In this document: in pieces, positions 44,276 through 56,057 of the stretch
How positions within the stretch are numbered: the first letter of the stretch is position 1
Layout: each line of letters begins with the position of its first letter
DNA from: Mercenaria mercenaria
Lineage: Eukaryota > Mollusca > Bivalvia > Venerida > Veneridae
Direction: 5' to 3'
Length of the DNA stretch: 64,000 nt
Assembly (NCBI RefSeq): GCF_021730395.1
Contig: NC_069371.1
Coordinates: 2,232,001-2,296,000 of the forward strand
The notes under the pieces: model-generated
Told to the model about the DNA's origin: nothing
The model's database searches: none
Seen by the model: the letters and a program-made list of their open reading frames with translations, nothing else
Translations under genes and position numbers: made by a program

Positions 44276-44413
44276 ATGGAGGCTTTTCACATTATATCAA
44301 TTGCCGTTATGATTTTAATTCTTATTGTGCTGATATTAATTGCAGTATCAGTTATTGTTATTGGATTGAAATGGCATGCATTTTTTCGATCTTGGAATAG
44401 GGATTTAAGTTGA
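44276..44413 (+). CDS. Possible 45-residue single-pass membrane protein
   Basis: ATG in a fair context (ACAGGATGG) opens a 45-codon frame. Residues 6-30 are almost all Ile, Leu, Val, Ala, Met (SIAVMILILIVLILIAVSVI), then KWHAFFRSWNRDLS and TGA. A preceding TTTTCAAG or ACAG could be the acceptor for the leader exon ending at 44097. No signal for longer coding. No family recognised. AT-rich DNA makes short hydrophobic frames common, so this rests on the promoter-like site and the Kozak-like start. Confidence 0.35.
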   Translation: MEAFHIISIAVMILILIVLILIAVSVIVIGLKWHAFFRSWNRDLS

Positions 44414-44924
44414 ATAACAAAAAGGTAAAAATAAATGTTTTTTCTTTTGCAATAATTTTGATTATTTTTTGTGAAATTGTGTACAGAAATCACTATTCTT
44501 TATGTATTGACACAAAGTGTGCTTAAATCATGACTGCAATGTGGATATTTTGCAATTAAGAACATGTAGAATGTACGATGCTGTCCGGTGATTAAGCTAG
44601 CGATATCAAAGGATTTTTCAAATCACCAAAATGTGGTCTTCTTTTAGTCCCAAAATATTGACCAGACATTTGGTCCGGCAATGCCTTTGAAAATGCCAGA
44701 CCGAACCAAATTTTGCCGGACCGAAAATGAAATAATTAATGAAAATAATGGTGAATAGGCCTAAACGAAATATACTAATCAATACTTTCATAATACTCCA
44801 GCAACCATTTTCAATTGTTTATTTCATTACATCAGCAATAACATGTAGTCACTGGTGTACCCCAGGGAGCTGTCTTTAGACCTTTGCTGTATGATATCCG
44901 AAGACTCGTAAGAGCGAAGAAACC

Positions 44925-46440
44925 CATCATTGTGCTTTTAAAAGTTTTACCATGAACCCGACAACAACGTACAATTCATTATGGACAAATGACCTCACAA
45001 CAGATGGACAACTAACCCCTCAATAACTTTATGGATAACACATTGTAAATCATTATGCTTAAGTTTAACCATGAACCCAACAATGATATATTATTCATTT
45101 TGGACAAATGACGTCACAACAGAAGGACACCTAACCTCTCAATGACTTAACGGATAACACATTTCAAATCACTATTCTTACGTTTTTCCAGCCAACCCCA
45201 CAACGATTTATAATTCATTATGGACAAATGACCTCACAACAGATGGACACCTAACCTCTCAATGACTTAACAGATAACACATTTCAAATGATTATGCTTA
45301 AGTTTTACCATGAACCCCACAAGGATATATAATTCATTATGGACAAATGACCTCACAACAGATGGACAACTAACCCCTCAATAACTTTATGGATAACACA
45401 TTTCAAATGATTATGTTTAAGTTTTAGCATGAACCCCACAATGATATATAATTCGTTATGGACAAATGACCTCACAACAGATGGACAACTAACCCCTCAA
45501 TAACTTTATGGATAACACATTTCAAATGATTATGTTTAAGTTTTAGCATGAACCCCACAAGGATATATAATTCATTATGGACAAATGACCTCACAACAGA
45601 TGGACAACTAACCCCTCAATAACTTTATGGATAACACATTTCAAATGATCATGTTTAAGTTTTAGCATGAACCCCACAATGATATATAATTCATTATGGA
45701 CAAATGACCTCACAACAGATGGACACCTAACCTCTGAATGACTGAACAGATAACACCTTCCAAATCATTATTCTTACGTTTTCCAGTGAACCCCACAAGG
45801 ATATATAATTCATGATGGACAAATGACCTCACATCAGCTGGACAACTATAAACCCCTCAGTGACTTTATGGATAACAGATTTCAAATCATTGTTCTTAAG
45901 TTTTCCAATGAACCCCACAATGATATATTATTCATTTTGGACAAATGACCTCACAACAGATGGACACCTAACCTCTCAATGACTTAACAGATAACACCTT
46001 CCAAATCATTATTCTTACGTTTTCCAGTGAACCCCACAAGGATATATAATTCATGATGGACAAATGATCTCACATCAGATGGACAACTATAAACCCCTCA
46101 GTGACTTTATGGATAACACATTTCAAATCATTATGCTTTCCATAAACCTGATTCATTTTGGACAAAGGACCTCACAACAGATGGACAACTTACCCCTCAA
46201 TAACTTCATGGATAACCCATTTCAAATTTGTAAGTTTTACCATTAACCCCATTACGATGTATTTATTCATTATGGACAAATGACCTCACAACAGATGGAC
46301 ACCTAACCCCTCAGTGACTTATGAATAACACATTTCAAATCATTGTGCTTAATTTGTGTGATTCTGCCATTAACCCCACAATGATATGTAGTTCATTATG
46401 GACAAATGACCTCACAACAGATGGACAGATATAACCCCTC
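44925..46440. repeat. ~119-bp satellite array, about 12.5 copies
   Basis: Unit core ATTATGGACAAATGACCTCA, CAGATGGACAACTAACCCCT, TTTATGGATAACACATTTCA and TACCATGAACCCCACAA. Most units differ by 5-15%. A higher-order mix is visible: units with 'cacctaacctct' and units with 'caactaacccct' alternate in blocks. The last two units are shortened. Confidence 0.92.
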
Positions 46441-46667
46441 AAAGGCAATGACTACAAGCTTATGGCAGTTATTCACCATCACAGTAGAAGTTAATACATA
46501 CTGCCGACGGACGAGGGAGGAACAACAAACGTAAAAGAACGAAAACGCAGGAAACGTCTGTAAAACGTCAACGTACACAAGGAAAGTCGGGCACTGCGAA
46601 AGGATCTAAGGATATTTTCGTTATCGATTAAAGTATAGACAACACATGCACACACATATGTAAAAAA

Positions 46668-48088
46668 ATGTCCGTGTTTAACGAGGAAAAATTTAGCGAA
46701 GGACTGGTTTCGGAACTAGCATTGTTTGATCTTCCAAGTACGCAGACTAGCGTAATGGACGTCTATTATGAAGAAATTCGTCCGATTTCACAATTGTCTG
46801 ACAGTGTGAGTCCAATCGAATTCCGAATCGGTGGGCAAAATTCCATGGATTATCTGGACATGAAAGGAACGCAACTATACGTCAAACTGAGAGTGAAGAC
46901 GGCTGCGGGCGCTAACTTAGTCGCTCGAAAGGTTGGACCAGCGAATTTGTTTCTCCAGGCCTTGTTTTCATCCACAGAGGTAACTTTGCAGAATAAAGCA
47001 ACGGTTACAGCGAACTACAATCCGTACAGGGCTTACATACAGACGATATTGAATAATGGACAGGATGCCACTTCACAACTACAGTCTCAGCTATTTTACA
47101 TGGACACTCCAGGAACACACGCTGTGTCAGATCCTGGTGGTGCAAACAAGGGTTTGTATGAAAAGGCCAAACTGATAGCGACATCGAAAACGTTGGATCT
47201 GCAGGGTCCCATATTTCATGACTACTTCTCACTGGAACGTTATTTGTTGAATCAAGTGGACGTCAAAGTAAAGCTGTACAGAAGTTCACTAGACTTTTGT
47301 TTGATTAGCAGCGAATCATCGCCGGCCTTCAAGATTGAAATTGAGGATATCTATATCTTAGCCAGGAAGATTCGGGTAAATCCGGCATTATTCTATGGAC
47401 ATGCAGAGATACTGAAAAACACCAACGCCAAATACCCGTAACTCGAGTGGAATGTCGGTCTCAAAGCGTGGCTTCGGGCAGTACTAGTTTTCACTGGGAA
47501 AACATTCTTCAAAATCAACGACCGAACAAGGTGGTTATCGGTTTTGTAAAATCGAAAGCGGTCTCTGGCGACTACGGCACCAATCCATTCAACTTTGAAA
47601 ACTGTAACATACAGAGCATTTGTTTATACGCCGACGGACTACCTGTGGGAGGCAATCCCTTAAAGCTGGACTTTACCAAAGCCACTGGACAGTCTACTAT
47701 ACGGGCCTACGTCAATACATTTACTGCGACTGGCAAATGGAGACAGCCGGATGAAAGAAACCAAATGAGCAGAGATCAATTTAACAGCGGAACAACAATG
47801 TTCGTCTTCCAGTTGGATGTACAGTTCTCCGCTCCACTATCAGGTATGCTATTTAATTGTGTAAAACATAAAAATTTATTCATTTCGATTATTTGTTAAT
47901 ACTGATCTTACATTGAGCTCTTATCATTGTACTTATATTTGACTCGTGAAAAGAACAAACAAAACCTAGTTGTGTATTTAATTTGCTCCCTTGTTTTCTT
48001 TTTGACAGAGAGTGTAAGCTGTTTGGTATACAGTGAAATGTCCGGTTACTTCGAGTTAAACAAAGAGAGAGACATCATTACGAAATGA
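46668..48088 (+). pseudogene. Polinton capsid protein region (F54H12.2-like), broken
   Basis: Conserved blocks include [40 protein letters not shown] and [13 protein letters not shown] near the start, and [16 protein letters not shown] later. These match the family annotated F54H12.2-like in many invertebrates, a jelly-roll capsid protein of Maverick/Polinton elements. Total span of about 1.4 kb is on the short side for the family. The region is interrupted; it is treated as a fossil. Confidence 0.75.
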
Positions 48089-48555
48089 ATACGCATCAGT
48101 TACAGTGTATGATACAGTGCGATCCAGTGTTGAACGGACATGTAACGGGTGTTTTTGCGGCTGATCGACTTCCTAAGTGGACGCCTGGCTATCCCTTTGG
48201 CTTTATAGCAAATACTGACATTCATTCAAAACCAGGATACTATTGGTGCGCCTTTTACGACGATGGACGTGGTAATGTGGATTTTTTTGACAGTTACGGA
48301 AAGGGACCGGGTGTAAATAGCGCGCATTTCCGGCACTGGATAAATGCTCACGCAAAAACTCAAATAGTTAATCACGTACAGTTACAGAGCGATGAGTCTA
48401 AGATATGCGGACTTTACGCAGTATTATATCTTCGTCAAAGACTTATTGGTTATAACATGGAGGACATTGTCAGTGTGTTCGATGTTAGTAATTATGAATC
48501 CAACGATTCTTACGTGTATAAATTAATGTCAGAAGCCTATCCTCATTGTCTATAA
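48085..48555 (+). CDS. Polinton adenain-like cysteine protease
   Basis: 156 residues, the usual size. Family blocks in order: VTGVFAADRLPKWTPGYPFG, FIANTD, WCAFYDDGRGNVDFFDSYG, then DESKICGLYAVLYLRQRLIG. These fit the adenovirus-type maturation protease (C5/C48 clan) encoded by Polintons next to the capsid gene. In relatives it cleaves capsid precursors. Part of the 46.4-50.8 kb fossil. Confidence 0.8.
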   Translation: MNTHQLQCMIQCDPVLNGHVTGVFAADRLPKWTPGYPFGFIANTDIHSKPGYYWCAFYDDGRGNVDFFDSYGKGPGVNSAHFRHWINAHAKTQIVNHVQLQSDESKICGLYAVLYLRQRLIGYNMEDIVSVFDVSNYESNDSYVYKLMSEAYPHCL

Positions 48556-48659
48556 ATATAGTTTTAAGTTATTTTGTGTCATATACGAGTGTAATTAAAT
48601 AAAATACCTGTTATAACTTATTTTTCCCTATATATTAACTCGTTATGAGGATGTAGACA

Positions 48660-48810
48660 CAAACTATGTGTGTGTGTGAATATGTTGATTTAGTAAACAG
48701 TTTGATTATATACATGCAATGTATACACAATTTTACAAACTATGTGCGTGTGTGTGTGAATATGTTGATTTAGTAAACAGTTTGATTATATACATGCAAT
48801 ATATATCTTT
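48660..48810. repeat. Short tandem duplication (~80 bp, 2 copies)
   Basis: ATATGTTGATTTAGTAAACA plus GTTTGATTATATACATGCAA occurs twice, each after a (GT)n run. Confidence 0.85.
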
Positions 48811-48864
48811 TATTATTATAAATAAAAAGGGTCATAAAGTGTTTGCGTTTTTTCATTTCGTTCC

Positions 48865-49115
48865 CCTCGTATCTCCAAAGATTTTTCGTGACGCACGCCA
48901 CGGAGTAGCCACCGCATATAGGGATCATTTTTCTGTTCGTCTGTCTGTCCGTCCGTCTGTATGTCATGTTTCTTGTCCAGACTCGAAAAGTATAAAAGGT
49001 ATATACGAGGTTGTGTAGTGTGAATGAACCATAACTCTACCTGGCCTACATTTTTATATTCTCATCAAATTATGTCCCAGCAGGCGACACATGTGATCAG
49101 GTGATCGCTCTTGTG
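48865..49115. repeat. MITE fragment
   Basis: Contains CGACGCACGCCACGGAGTAG-like sequence, a CTGTCTGTCCGTCCGTCTG run and a TGATCGCTCTTGTG end. Partial. Confidence 0.5.
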
Positions 49116-49129
49116 TTATTGGTATGGTT

Positions 49130-49372
49130 GCACGGACTCAGTCATTGCAGCAAGTTCAACTCTTGAGGGTGAAGGAAGACTGCAGGTACCTATCCGTGCA
49201 TTTATTTCATCACACAACGGGCACCCTTTTGGTAGAACTACCAACCTTCCGTGAGCCAGCTTTCCTTACATGAAAAAAAAATTAACGCCCGTAGTGAGGT
49301 TTGAACTCAAACCGTGGCCTGGGGCAAGTGAATAGAAATCAAGAGATCTTAACCACTAGGCCACGAAAGCCA
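49130..49372 (-). mobile_element. tRNA-derived SINE (minus orientation)
   Basis: Shares the body of 30965-31222 (GTAGAACTACCAACCTTCCG, TGAGCCAGCT). Minus-strand head GGCCTAGTGGTTAAGATC is A-box-like and GAGTTCAAACCTC B-box-like. Confidence 0.7.
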
Positions 49373-49565
49373 CATGAACTGGTTGGAGTAATAATAAAAC
49401 CTAATTACTTTGATTATTGACGCTTTTTATTTTTTTACCATATCAGTTATTCAATTTTAAAAGCGTAAACAAGAAGCGTATGACAAGTCATAAGTAATAT
49501 ATATACTGAATATGCAGTAGCTTGTATCCAAGAAAACACACACACAAAAGCGTAGTGTTTTTTCT

Positions 49566-49949
49566 TTATAATCGTTTGTCTAAATGAAGAAGTTGTATAA
49601 TCATTCCTTTCATTCTGTTTTTCCAATTAGCACATTTCGTGTCCGTCTCACGCCAATCCCGACAATAAATTTTCAGTCTGTACATGTTGACGAGTTCCTT
49701 ATCTTCCAACAAAGCAACGGAGTCCTCCCATTTCGTAAGGACATCGTTTTCGTCCACTTCCTGCAACATATCCTCGAACCATAGATGTAACAGTTCCTCC
49801 GTTGTAACAGATAAACACGCGTGATGGTTCTGCGATAAACTGTGGTTCATACATCCGTCGCATTTCTTTCTAAATGTCTCAAACATTTTGTCCATAATTG
49901 CTTTCGCGTAGAAAAAGTTAAAGTAGGATTCTAACAAAGACACTTCCAT
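49566..49949 (-). CDS. Polinton-relic small gene, Cys/His-containing, unknown
   Basis: 127 residues; a mid-N segment KKCDGCMNHSLSQNHHACL has C-x2-C and H/C spacing that could bind zinc. The rest is helical and acidic. Family not recognised. Part of the fossil's minus-strand group. Confidence 0.5.
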   Translation of the reverse strand: MEVSLLESYFNFFYAKAIMDKMFETFRKKCDGCMNHSLSQNHHACLSVTTEELLHLWFEDMLQEVDENDVLTKWEDSVALLEDKELVNMYRLKIYCRDWRETDTKCANWKNRMKGMIIQLLHLDKRL

Positions 49950-49985
49950 GTTTACTAGGTTTTTTTGTATATGTCCTGTTTCTTT

Positions 49986-50225
49986 CTACTGAGCCTCGGA
50001 CACGGCGGCGTGTATGCTGGGTGAAAGCTGTTTCAACGTGAGCCACTGTAACATACTGAGGTCGACACCGATAATGGTGGGTGATCTGTTGTCAAACTGT
50101 CTTATATCCACAAATACAGTCCCATTTCGATGACACACTGTGGCGTAGAGGTTTTCTTGTAGATAAAACTGTTTGCCATAAAGGCACTCCGCTTTGGTGA
50201 AGTTGGCTCTATGTATAATGAGCAT
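49986..50225 (-). CDS. Polinton-relic gene with a PC4/SUB1-like domain
   Basis: 79 residues. LQENLYATVCHRNGTVFVDI followed by RQFDN, IGVDLSMLQWLTLKQL follows the PC4 pattern: strand, NGxxxVDIR, then G(I/V)xLxxxQWxxLK. PC4-type folds bind single-stranded DNA and act as transcription coactivators. In this element it might serve replication or late transcription (inference). It slightly overlaps the next gene. Confidence 0.55.
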   Translation of the reverse strand: MLIIHRANFTKAECLYGKQFYLQENLYATVCHRNGTVFVDIRQFDNRSPTIIGVDLSMLQWLTLKQLSPSIHAAVSEAQ

Positions 50226-50523
50226 GGTGGCTGACTGGAATAAAGCAGTTTGAATGCGAGAGTATGATCAGTCCGAGAACGGCGCAAATCGTAACTAATA
50301 TTAATAGTTTGATCCATTTGGTAAAGGTCAATTGGCATCTAAGACGATTGCTAGTTGAAGGCCATTCTTCCGCTAGACTACCGACTTCCGACATCGCTGG
50401 TTCACAAATCATGCTCACAGTAGTTCCGTCGTTTTCTTCGTTTATACCCAAGCTGTCTCTAGATTGAAAATGCTCACTCATATTTATTCCTATCATCATG
50501 TCAAATCGCGAGGGCTTGTACAC
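50209..50523 (-). CDS. Polinton-relic membrane protein, single-pass
   Basis: 104 residues, acidic N-terminal half and one strong membrane segment (KLLILVTICAVLGLIILSHS) near residues 72-91, with a short tail beyond. Type II or tail-anchored topology likely. Family not recognised. Confidence 0.5.
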   Translation of the reverse strand: MYKPSRFDMMIGINMSEHFQSRDSLGINEENDGTTVSMICEPAMSEVGSLAEEWPSTSNRLRCQLTFTKWIKLLILVTICAVLGLIILSHSNCFIPVSHHAHYT

Positions 50524-50541
50524 TATTTGCTCCAGAAAAAA

Positions 50542-50823
50542 TTAGGACCCCTTCTGACATGTAACAATATTTCCTTCGATGACTTGTTTCAAATACGCGA
50601 CACTGATTTGGGCCTCGCAAATTTCGTGAAAAATATCTATTGGCACTTTAATACATTTCCGTCCACTTTTAAGCAGAACGTACACAGAACTGTTGTGACA
50701 TTTTATGATTATTGAAAAGTTTTCATCCAGATGATAAATAAATTGGTCCTTAAAACGTTCTATGTCCTTTTCATCGCCGGAATAAAACGAATATTTGGCT
50801 AGATCCACCTGCCTCTGCGTCAT
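50542..50823 (-). CDS. Polinton-relic small gene, possible second PC4-like fold
   Basis: 93 residues. IYHLDENFSIIIKCHNSSVY, VLLKSGRKCIKVPIDIFHEI has the same strand-strand-helix layout as the neighbour at 49986 but without the clear VDIR motif. It may be a diverged duplicate (inference). Confidence 0.4.
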   Translation of the reverse strand: MTQRQVDLAKYSFYSGDEKDIERFKDQFIYHLDENFSIIIKCHNSSVYVLLKSGRKCIKVPIDIFHEICEAQISVAYLKQVIEGNIVTCQKGS

Positions 50824-50830
50824 GATTGAA

Positions 50831-52284
50831 AACTATAATGAATTAATCGATTGCTCATGCGTAATACTTGACTAAAAATATACAATATAACTTTTCCAAG
50901 GGTATTTCTGATGTACTTTTGTTTATGTAGGTCGTGACTTAACAAAACACATGCTGCATTAGCCCTCATTTGCATACCAGGGTCACTGGAAACCCAAAAC
51001 CAGGACCTCATGATGTCATGTATGTTCTATATTTAGTATCAAGGTCAGTCACGTGAACCTTATATAACTAGGTAGGTCAAGGTGAATGGTTTGAACCAGT
51101 TCATAGACATGGGAAACATTCAGTAGTGACAACATTTAAGGGAGCTGTGAATTCACACTCTACTACTTTTGTAGGAAATCAATTAATTTAGCGAAGGATT
51201 GTCAGGGTAAGTGCAGATACAAATGTGAATTAAAGTTTTCACAAAATGAAATTGAAAGTATTCATAGGAGTTTCTGGCTGCTTTAATACTGATGAAGAGA
51301 AGTATGGATTCTTTGGACAAACTACGGAAAGCTGCTTTATTCAATAGTTGTTTTCAAGAAGTTCATTTATGACTAATGCGTACTGAAAGTTATTCAATAG
51401 TTTTGTATCAGTTTTCATCAAGACCTTAATATGATTATTTTGTTATTAAAATTCATTATTGCAATTATGTCTTTTTTCCATTGTAGTCAGTGTTAAATCT
51501 CAAAAAGTCATTTACCATCTTATTTCCACAATGCAGCATTTCCTTTTTTTGAACGTTCGTTTTATTCCAGAACGACCTAACTCGAAGTTGCATTTTGGAA
51601 CTAACTCTTAATACTTTAATATTCATTTTCATGTGATTTTTTTTAAATATTATTTTAATTTTCAAAATATCTATTTTATCAATTATTTTGAAATTTTTAC
51701 AATACCATGATGAATATAAATTTAACATTTTCTGAAAATTTCAATTTTTTTTACCAAACAGTTTTAAAGTTATTGATACTTCAAATTTTGAATTGCATTT
51801 CCCAAAATTGCAAAAATAGCATTGTGGAAATCAAGTGACCACATGCCTACCAATTTTCTGACAAGAAACTGGACAATTACATAATGATTGCATAATTGTA
51901 TTAATACATGTACATAGATTGAGACACTATACTTATGCATGCATAGCATGTGAGAGATTGTGTAATAGCATGTCAGGGATTGTGTAAGTCCTCAAAGTCT
52001 CCACTGCTGTTCAAAATATTTTCAAATTTACACAGTTTAGCAGTACACTTCCCGAATGTCCTTCTAAAAACTTTGTCTTGGATATAATTTTTTTTTACAT
52101 TTTTCTTAAGCAGATACTTTTAAATATGTTCATAAATCATCTAGGAATAACAAACATAATACCAGTCTTGAAATCTGATCCCATTTCGGTAATATAAATC
52201 CATAAATGCCACAAGAACTAATTACAACACACAGCACAACTAAATGCTATATTCTAAATGTCTTTTAAAATAAAAAAATCTTTG
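50831..52284. other. Non-coding, AT-rich; no recognised feature
   Basis: No core element genes continue here. No repeat ends recognised. Confidence 0.4.
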
Positions 52285-52770
52285 AACAGTCAGGGGTGTA
52301 ACTATTTCAAGTTATTGCAGTTTATAACCCATTTGAGTTATTGCATATACTTTCATAACTTGTTTGATTCAGTTATCATAAAATATTACAAAGCCCTCCT
52401 GTGCCAGTTCCTCATTTTGTATAAAACTAATGCAATTACGTCCTGAATCCTTGAACTTTTATCTTTCCAGCTATGCAGTAAAAATTTTTACGGCAAGGCT
52501 GATAAAGGTTTATGCAAAAGTTTTAAAGCTATAAAACACTTAACATCCCATTGTGCTTATCAGGTCATGATCAGACTAAAAGAGAATTTGATTAACCACA
52601 GTTTGCTACTAATTCCACTTTAACGGTCACTTTGTGAGGACAGCAAAAAGATTTTTTTAATAACTTACCTGAGTTAACTATATTTTATAACTTATACAGG
52701 TTATAAAATGCTTGAAAAAGTAACTGAAATAGGTGACATAACTTAAAACAGTTACACCCCTGACTGTTGA
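52285..52770. mobile_element. MITE with AACAGTCAGGGGTGTAACT ends
   Basis: Left end AACAGTCAGGGGTGTAACT at 52285 and right end AGTTACACCCCTGACTGTT at 52749-52768 are exact inverted copies; similarity continues inward. A partial copy lies at 63250-63525. Confidence 0.85.
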
Positions 52771-54340
52771 AGGGCACATCTCCAGATTTATGTCAATATC
52801 TTAAAATATAGCAAATATACTTATATTTGTTACCAACTATAAACTGGAGGTTGTTTTCAAGAAAAATGTGCTAGTATGTCTTCCACCACTTATCAGGCAG
52901 AAAGTGTAAAATGCCAAAAGGGCTTTTAAACTCCTGGGAAAATCACTCAACCGTAACATTCCAATGCTATACACAACTAGGCATGTGCGGTTTTGGTAGA
53001 ATTCCAACCACTGGTATAAGAGAGTATCAAAGATCAAAAACAGATTAAGGTTCATGACTTTGTTAAACAATTGACAAAGTATTTCAGTGGCAATAGAAAG
53101 TCACCTACCAGCTGAAAACTTCGTTAGTGTTCATCCCTTGTGGTTGTTGGCAACAGTGTTCAGACTAAAAATGTTTCAAGGCATTTAGGGAGCTAAGAAA
53201 CAAAATTCACTTTTACTTAAATTTCAATTATAGTGACCTTGAACTACAAGCAAAGATCGTGTACATGACAAATTGTCTCATCATGGAGAACATGTGTGTG
53301 CAGTACTAAGATATTCCATCAATTCATATAAAAGTTACGAAGTGGTAACAATTTTTCCTTGACCTTCAATAGTGACCTTGACCTATCTTATGGCCTACAA
53401 ACGTAAGTCATAAACAGGAATAATCTACATATTGCCTTCTATTTACATACCAAGTTGTATTAACCTAGCTTGAATACTTTTTGAGTAACTGCAGGTTTCA
53501 GATTTTGTGGACAGACAGACAGAGTGCATTCCTGTTCCCGTCTCTTCCTGTATACAAAGTTTTAAATCAAGTGATGACAACATCTTGTAGGTTTCTTTCA
53601 AACAACCAGACTAGCCAACAAAACTTTTAAAAGAAACAATACGAATCTTTACAAAAGCTCTTTACCACTCTCATTATGTAAAAGTATTCTTATAAAGCAC
53701 TGTTCATTCAGCTTCAGTAAAAATTCATGTTAGATAGAAAATATGTAATAAGATTGATTTCTGGACTTCAATATTTTACAGATCTACATTATGAACATTC
53801 GATCTGACATTATCTAGAGTTGTGCCCCATTAACATACTGTTCCTATATCGGAGGTAAAGTGTTTAAAAGGGCTTGACAAATACACTTGTTGCTTGTAAG
53901 TTTGCAACTATAAAACCTAAACCCCTCCTGTTCTGTTACTACACTAGGATACAGTCCACAACAAAATTATGCTATATATGTAATATTGTTTTCAACAGAC
54001 TTCTGACTAGACTTCTGACTAGACTTATAATGAATGAATTAATACAGTAAAGTATGCCTATTGTTTTTCGAAAATAACAAGACTAGTGTAAACTGCAGCC
54101 TGACAAGTGAAAATTCTAAGCAATTCATGCTGCAGGATTTACTTTCAAAGCATTAGTCAAGCCCTGCTTAACAAACAAACTAACTTACTAAATCCCAAAC
54201 TGTGTGTATGTAAGGTATCTATCATGACTTACCTAATGAAACTGTCTTTTGCACATCTTTCATATAGTTTCTCTATTTCCTAATTATCTTTACATCAAAG
54301 AACACACACCAACATAAAAAGCAGGGAATGTGAAACTCTG
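52771..54340. other. Non-coding; a TGACCTTGACCT-bearing repeat fragment at 53220-53530
   Basis: 53220-53530 has AGTGACCTTGACCTATCTTA and an ACAGACAGACAGAG end. The rest holds nothing recognised apart from a small duplicated CTTCTGACTAGA near 54000. Confidence 0.45.
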
Positions 54341-54344
54341 GCCA

Positions 54345-55640
54345 CAGAACTGATACTGTCACCGTTAATCCCATACTGCTACCACAGACCTCATACTGAC
54401 ACTATAGATCTCATACTGTCATTGAAGATATCATCCTGTCACCATAGATCTCATACTGTCACTGAAGATCTCATCCTGTCACCACAGATCTCATACTGTT
54501 AGCGCAGATCTCATGTCGTCACCACAAACTTCAAACTGTCACTGCAGGTCTAATGTTGCTGCAGATCTCATACTGTCACCAAAGACCTCATACTCACTAC
54601 AGATTTCGTCATTATAACGTTAATCCTATACTGTCACCTATACTGTCACAACAGACCTCATACTGTTACCATAGATCTCATACTGTCACTGCAGATCTCA
54701 TATTGTCACCACAAACTTCTGTCACTGCAGATCTCATGTTGCCGCAGATCTCACACTGTCATCACAGACCTCATACTGTCATGGCATATCTCATACTCCC
54801 ATCTCAGATCTCATGTTACTGAAGATCTCATACTGTCACGGCAGATCTCATACACTCACCGCAGATCTCATGTCATTGAAGATCTCATACTGTCACCACA
54901 GATCTCATACCCTCAGCAGAGATCTCATATTGTCATTGCAGATCTCATTTTGTCACTGCAGATCTCATGTTGTCATTTTAGATTTCATGTTACTGCAAAT
55001 CTCATGTCATGGCAGATCTCATACTGTCACTGCCGATATTGTATTGTCACTGCAGATTTCATGTCATGGCAGATCTCAAACTGTCACTGCAGATCTCATA
55101 CTGTCACAGCAGATCTCATATTGTCACTGCAGATCTCATACTGTCACAGCTGATCTTATAATCTTATACTGTCTTTGTAGATCTAATAATGTCATCACAG
55201 ACCTCATACTGTCTTTGCAGATCTCATACTGTCATGGCAGATCTCATAGTGTCTTTTGCAGATCTCATACTGTCACGGCAGATCTCATACTTCACCATGT
55301 CTTTGTAGATCTAATAATGTCATCACAGATCTCATACTGTCTTTGCAGATCTCATACTGTCTTTGCAGATCTCATACTGTCACGGCAGATCTCACAGTGT
55401 CTTTGCAGATCTCATACTGTCACGGCAGATCTCATACTTCACCATGTCTTTGTAGATCTAATAATGTCATCATAGATCTCATACTGTCTTTGCAGATCTC
55501 ATACTGTCATTGCAGATCTCAAACTTTCATTGCAGATCTCATAATGTCATCAGAGATCTCATATTGTTATAACAGATCTGATACTGTCACCATGGACCTC
55601 ATATTGTCTTTGCATATCTCATCAATGCAGATCTTGCAGG
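54345..55640. repeat. ~20-bp minisatellite, about 60 copies
   Basis: Unit GCAGATCTCATACTGTCAC with many variants. Period is mostly 19-21 bp, with larger composite units (for example TCTTTGTAGATCTAATAATG recurs three times about 130 bp apart). BglII-type AGATCT occurs in most units. Open frames here (reading as SYCHGRSHT-like repeats) follow from the repeat and are not a gene. Confidence 0.93.
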
Positions 55641-56057
55641 AACATGGTATAGTTCTGAAATGTATTTCAAATCAATATCAAATTAATTTGGTATAATGCA
55701 GTAATTTTTGTTTTAATGTTCAGTAGACCAGAGTTTGAAATTAATTCATCAACAAAAAGCAAACAAGAAATATCTGTAAAACCAATAGATGTTCCCAGAA
55801 ACATGATTACTGCATGTTAAAAGAACTAAAGATGAATTCACTGACTGGGCATTAACAGTTTACTAACGTTTAATAATTAAAGGCAATATCTATAGAAAAA
55901 TTATCCAATCACAACATGAAAGACAATATGCAAGATTTCTTTAAGGTTATAAATAATTCCACCCTGCGGTTGCTGAGGAATACTCCGGACAAGAAATGGT
56001 ACTATAGTACACTTATGTTGAATAACCAAAGGGCAATAACTCAGCAAAAATATTTTT

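Larger units (their letters stand above)
46450..50830. mobile_element. Polinton-type (adintovirus-like) relic, partial and broken
   Basis: Two divergent gene groups: plus-strand capsid and adenain-like protease (46.6-48.6 kb) and minus-strand small genes (49.6-50.8 kb). No polymerase B, integrase or packaging ATPase lies in the window and no terminal repeats were found, so only part of an element is here. It has at least one or two interruptions. The frames left are long and the codon structure well kept, so the insertion looks fairly young. A basic, Lys/Arg-rich stretch just upstream (46510-46630) may be the end of another core gene. The satellite at 44.9-46.4 kb directly abuts. Confidence 0.8.

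Noticed and set aside
54553-55696. Long open frames reading repeated SYCHGRSHT-like peptides
   Set aside because: They follow from the ~20-bp minisatellite; several overlapping frames show the same effect and there is no start or splice context.
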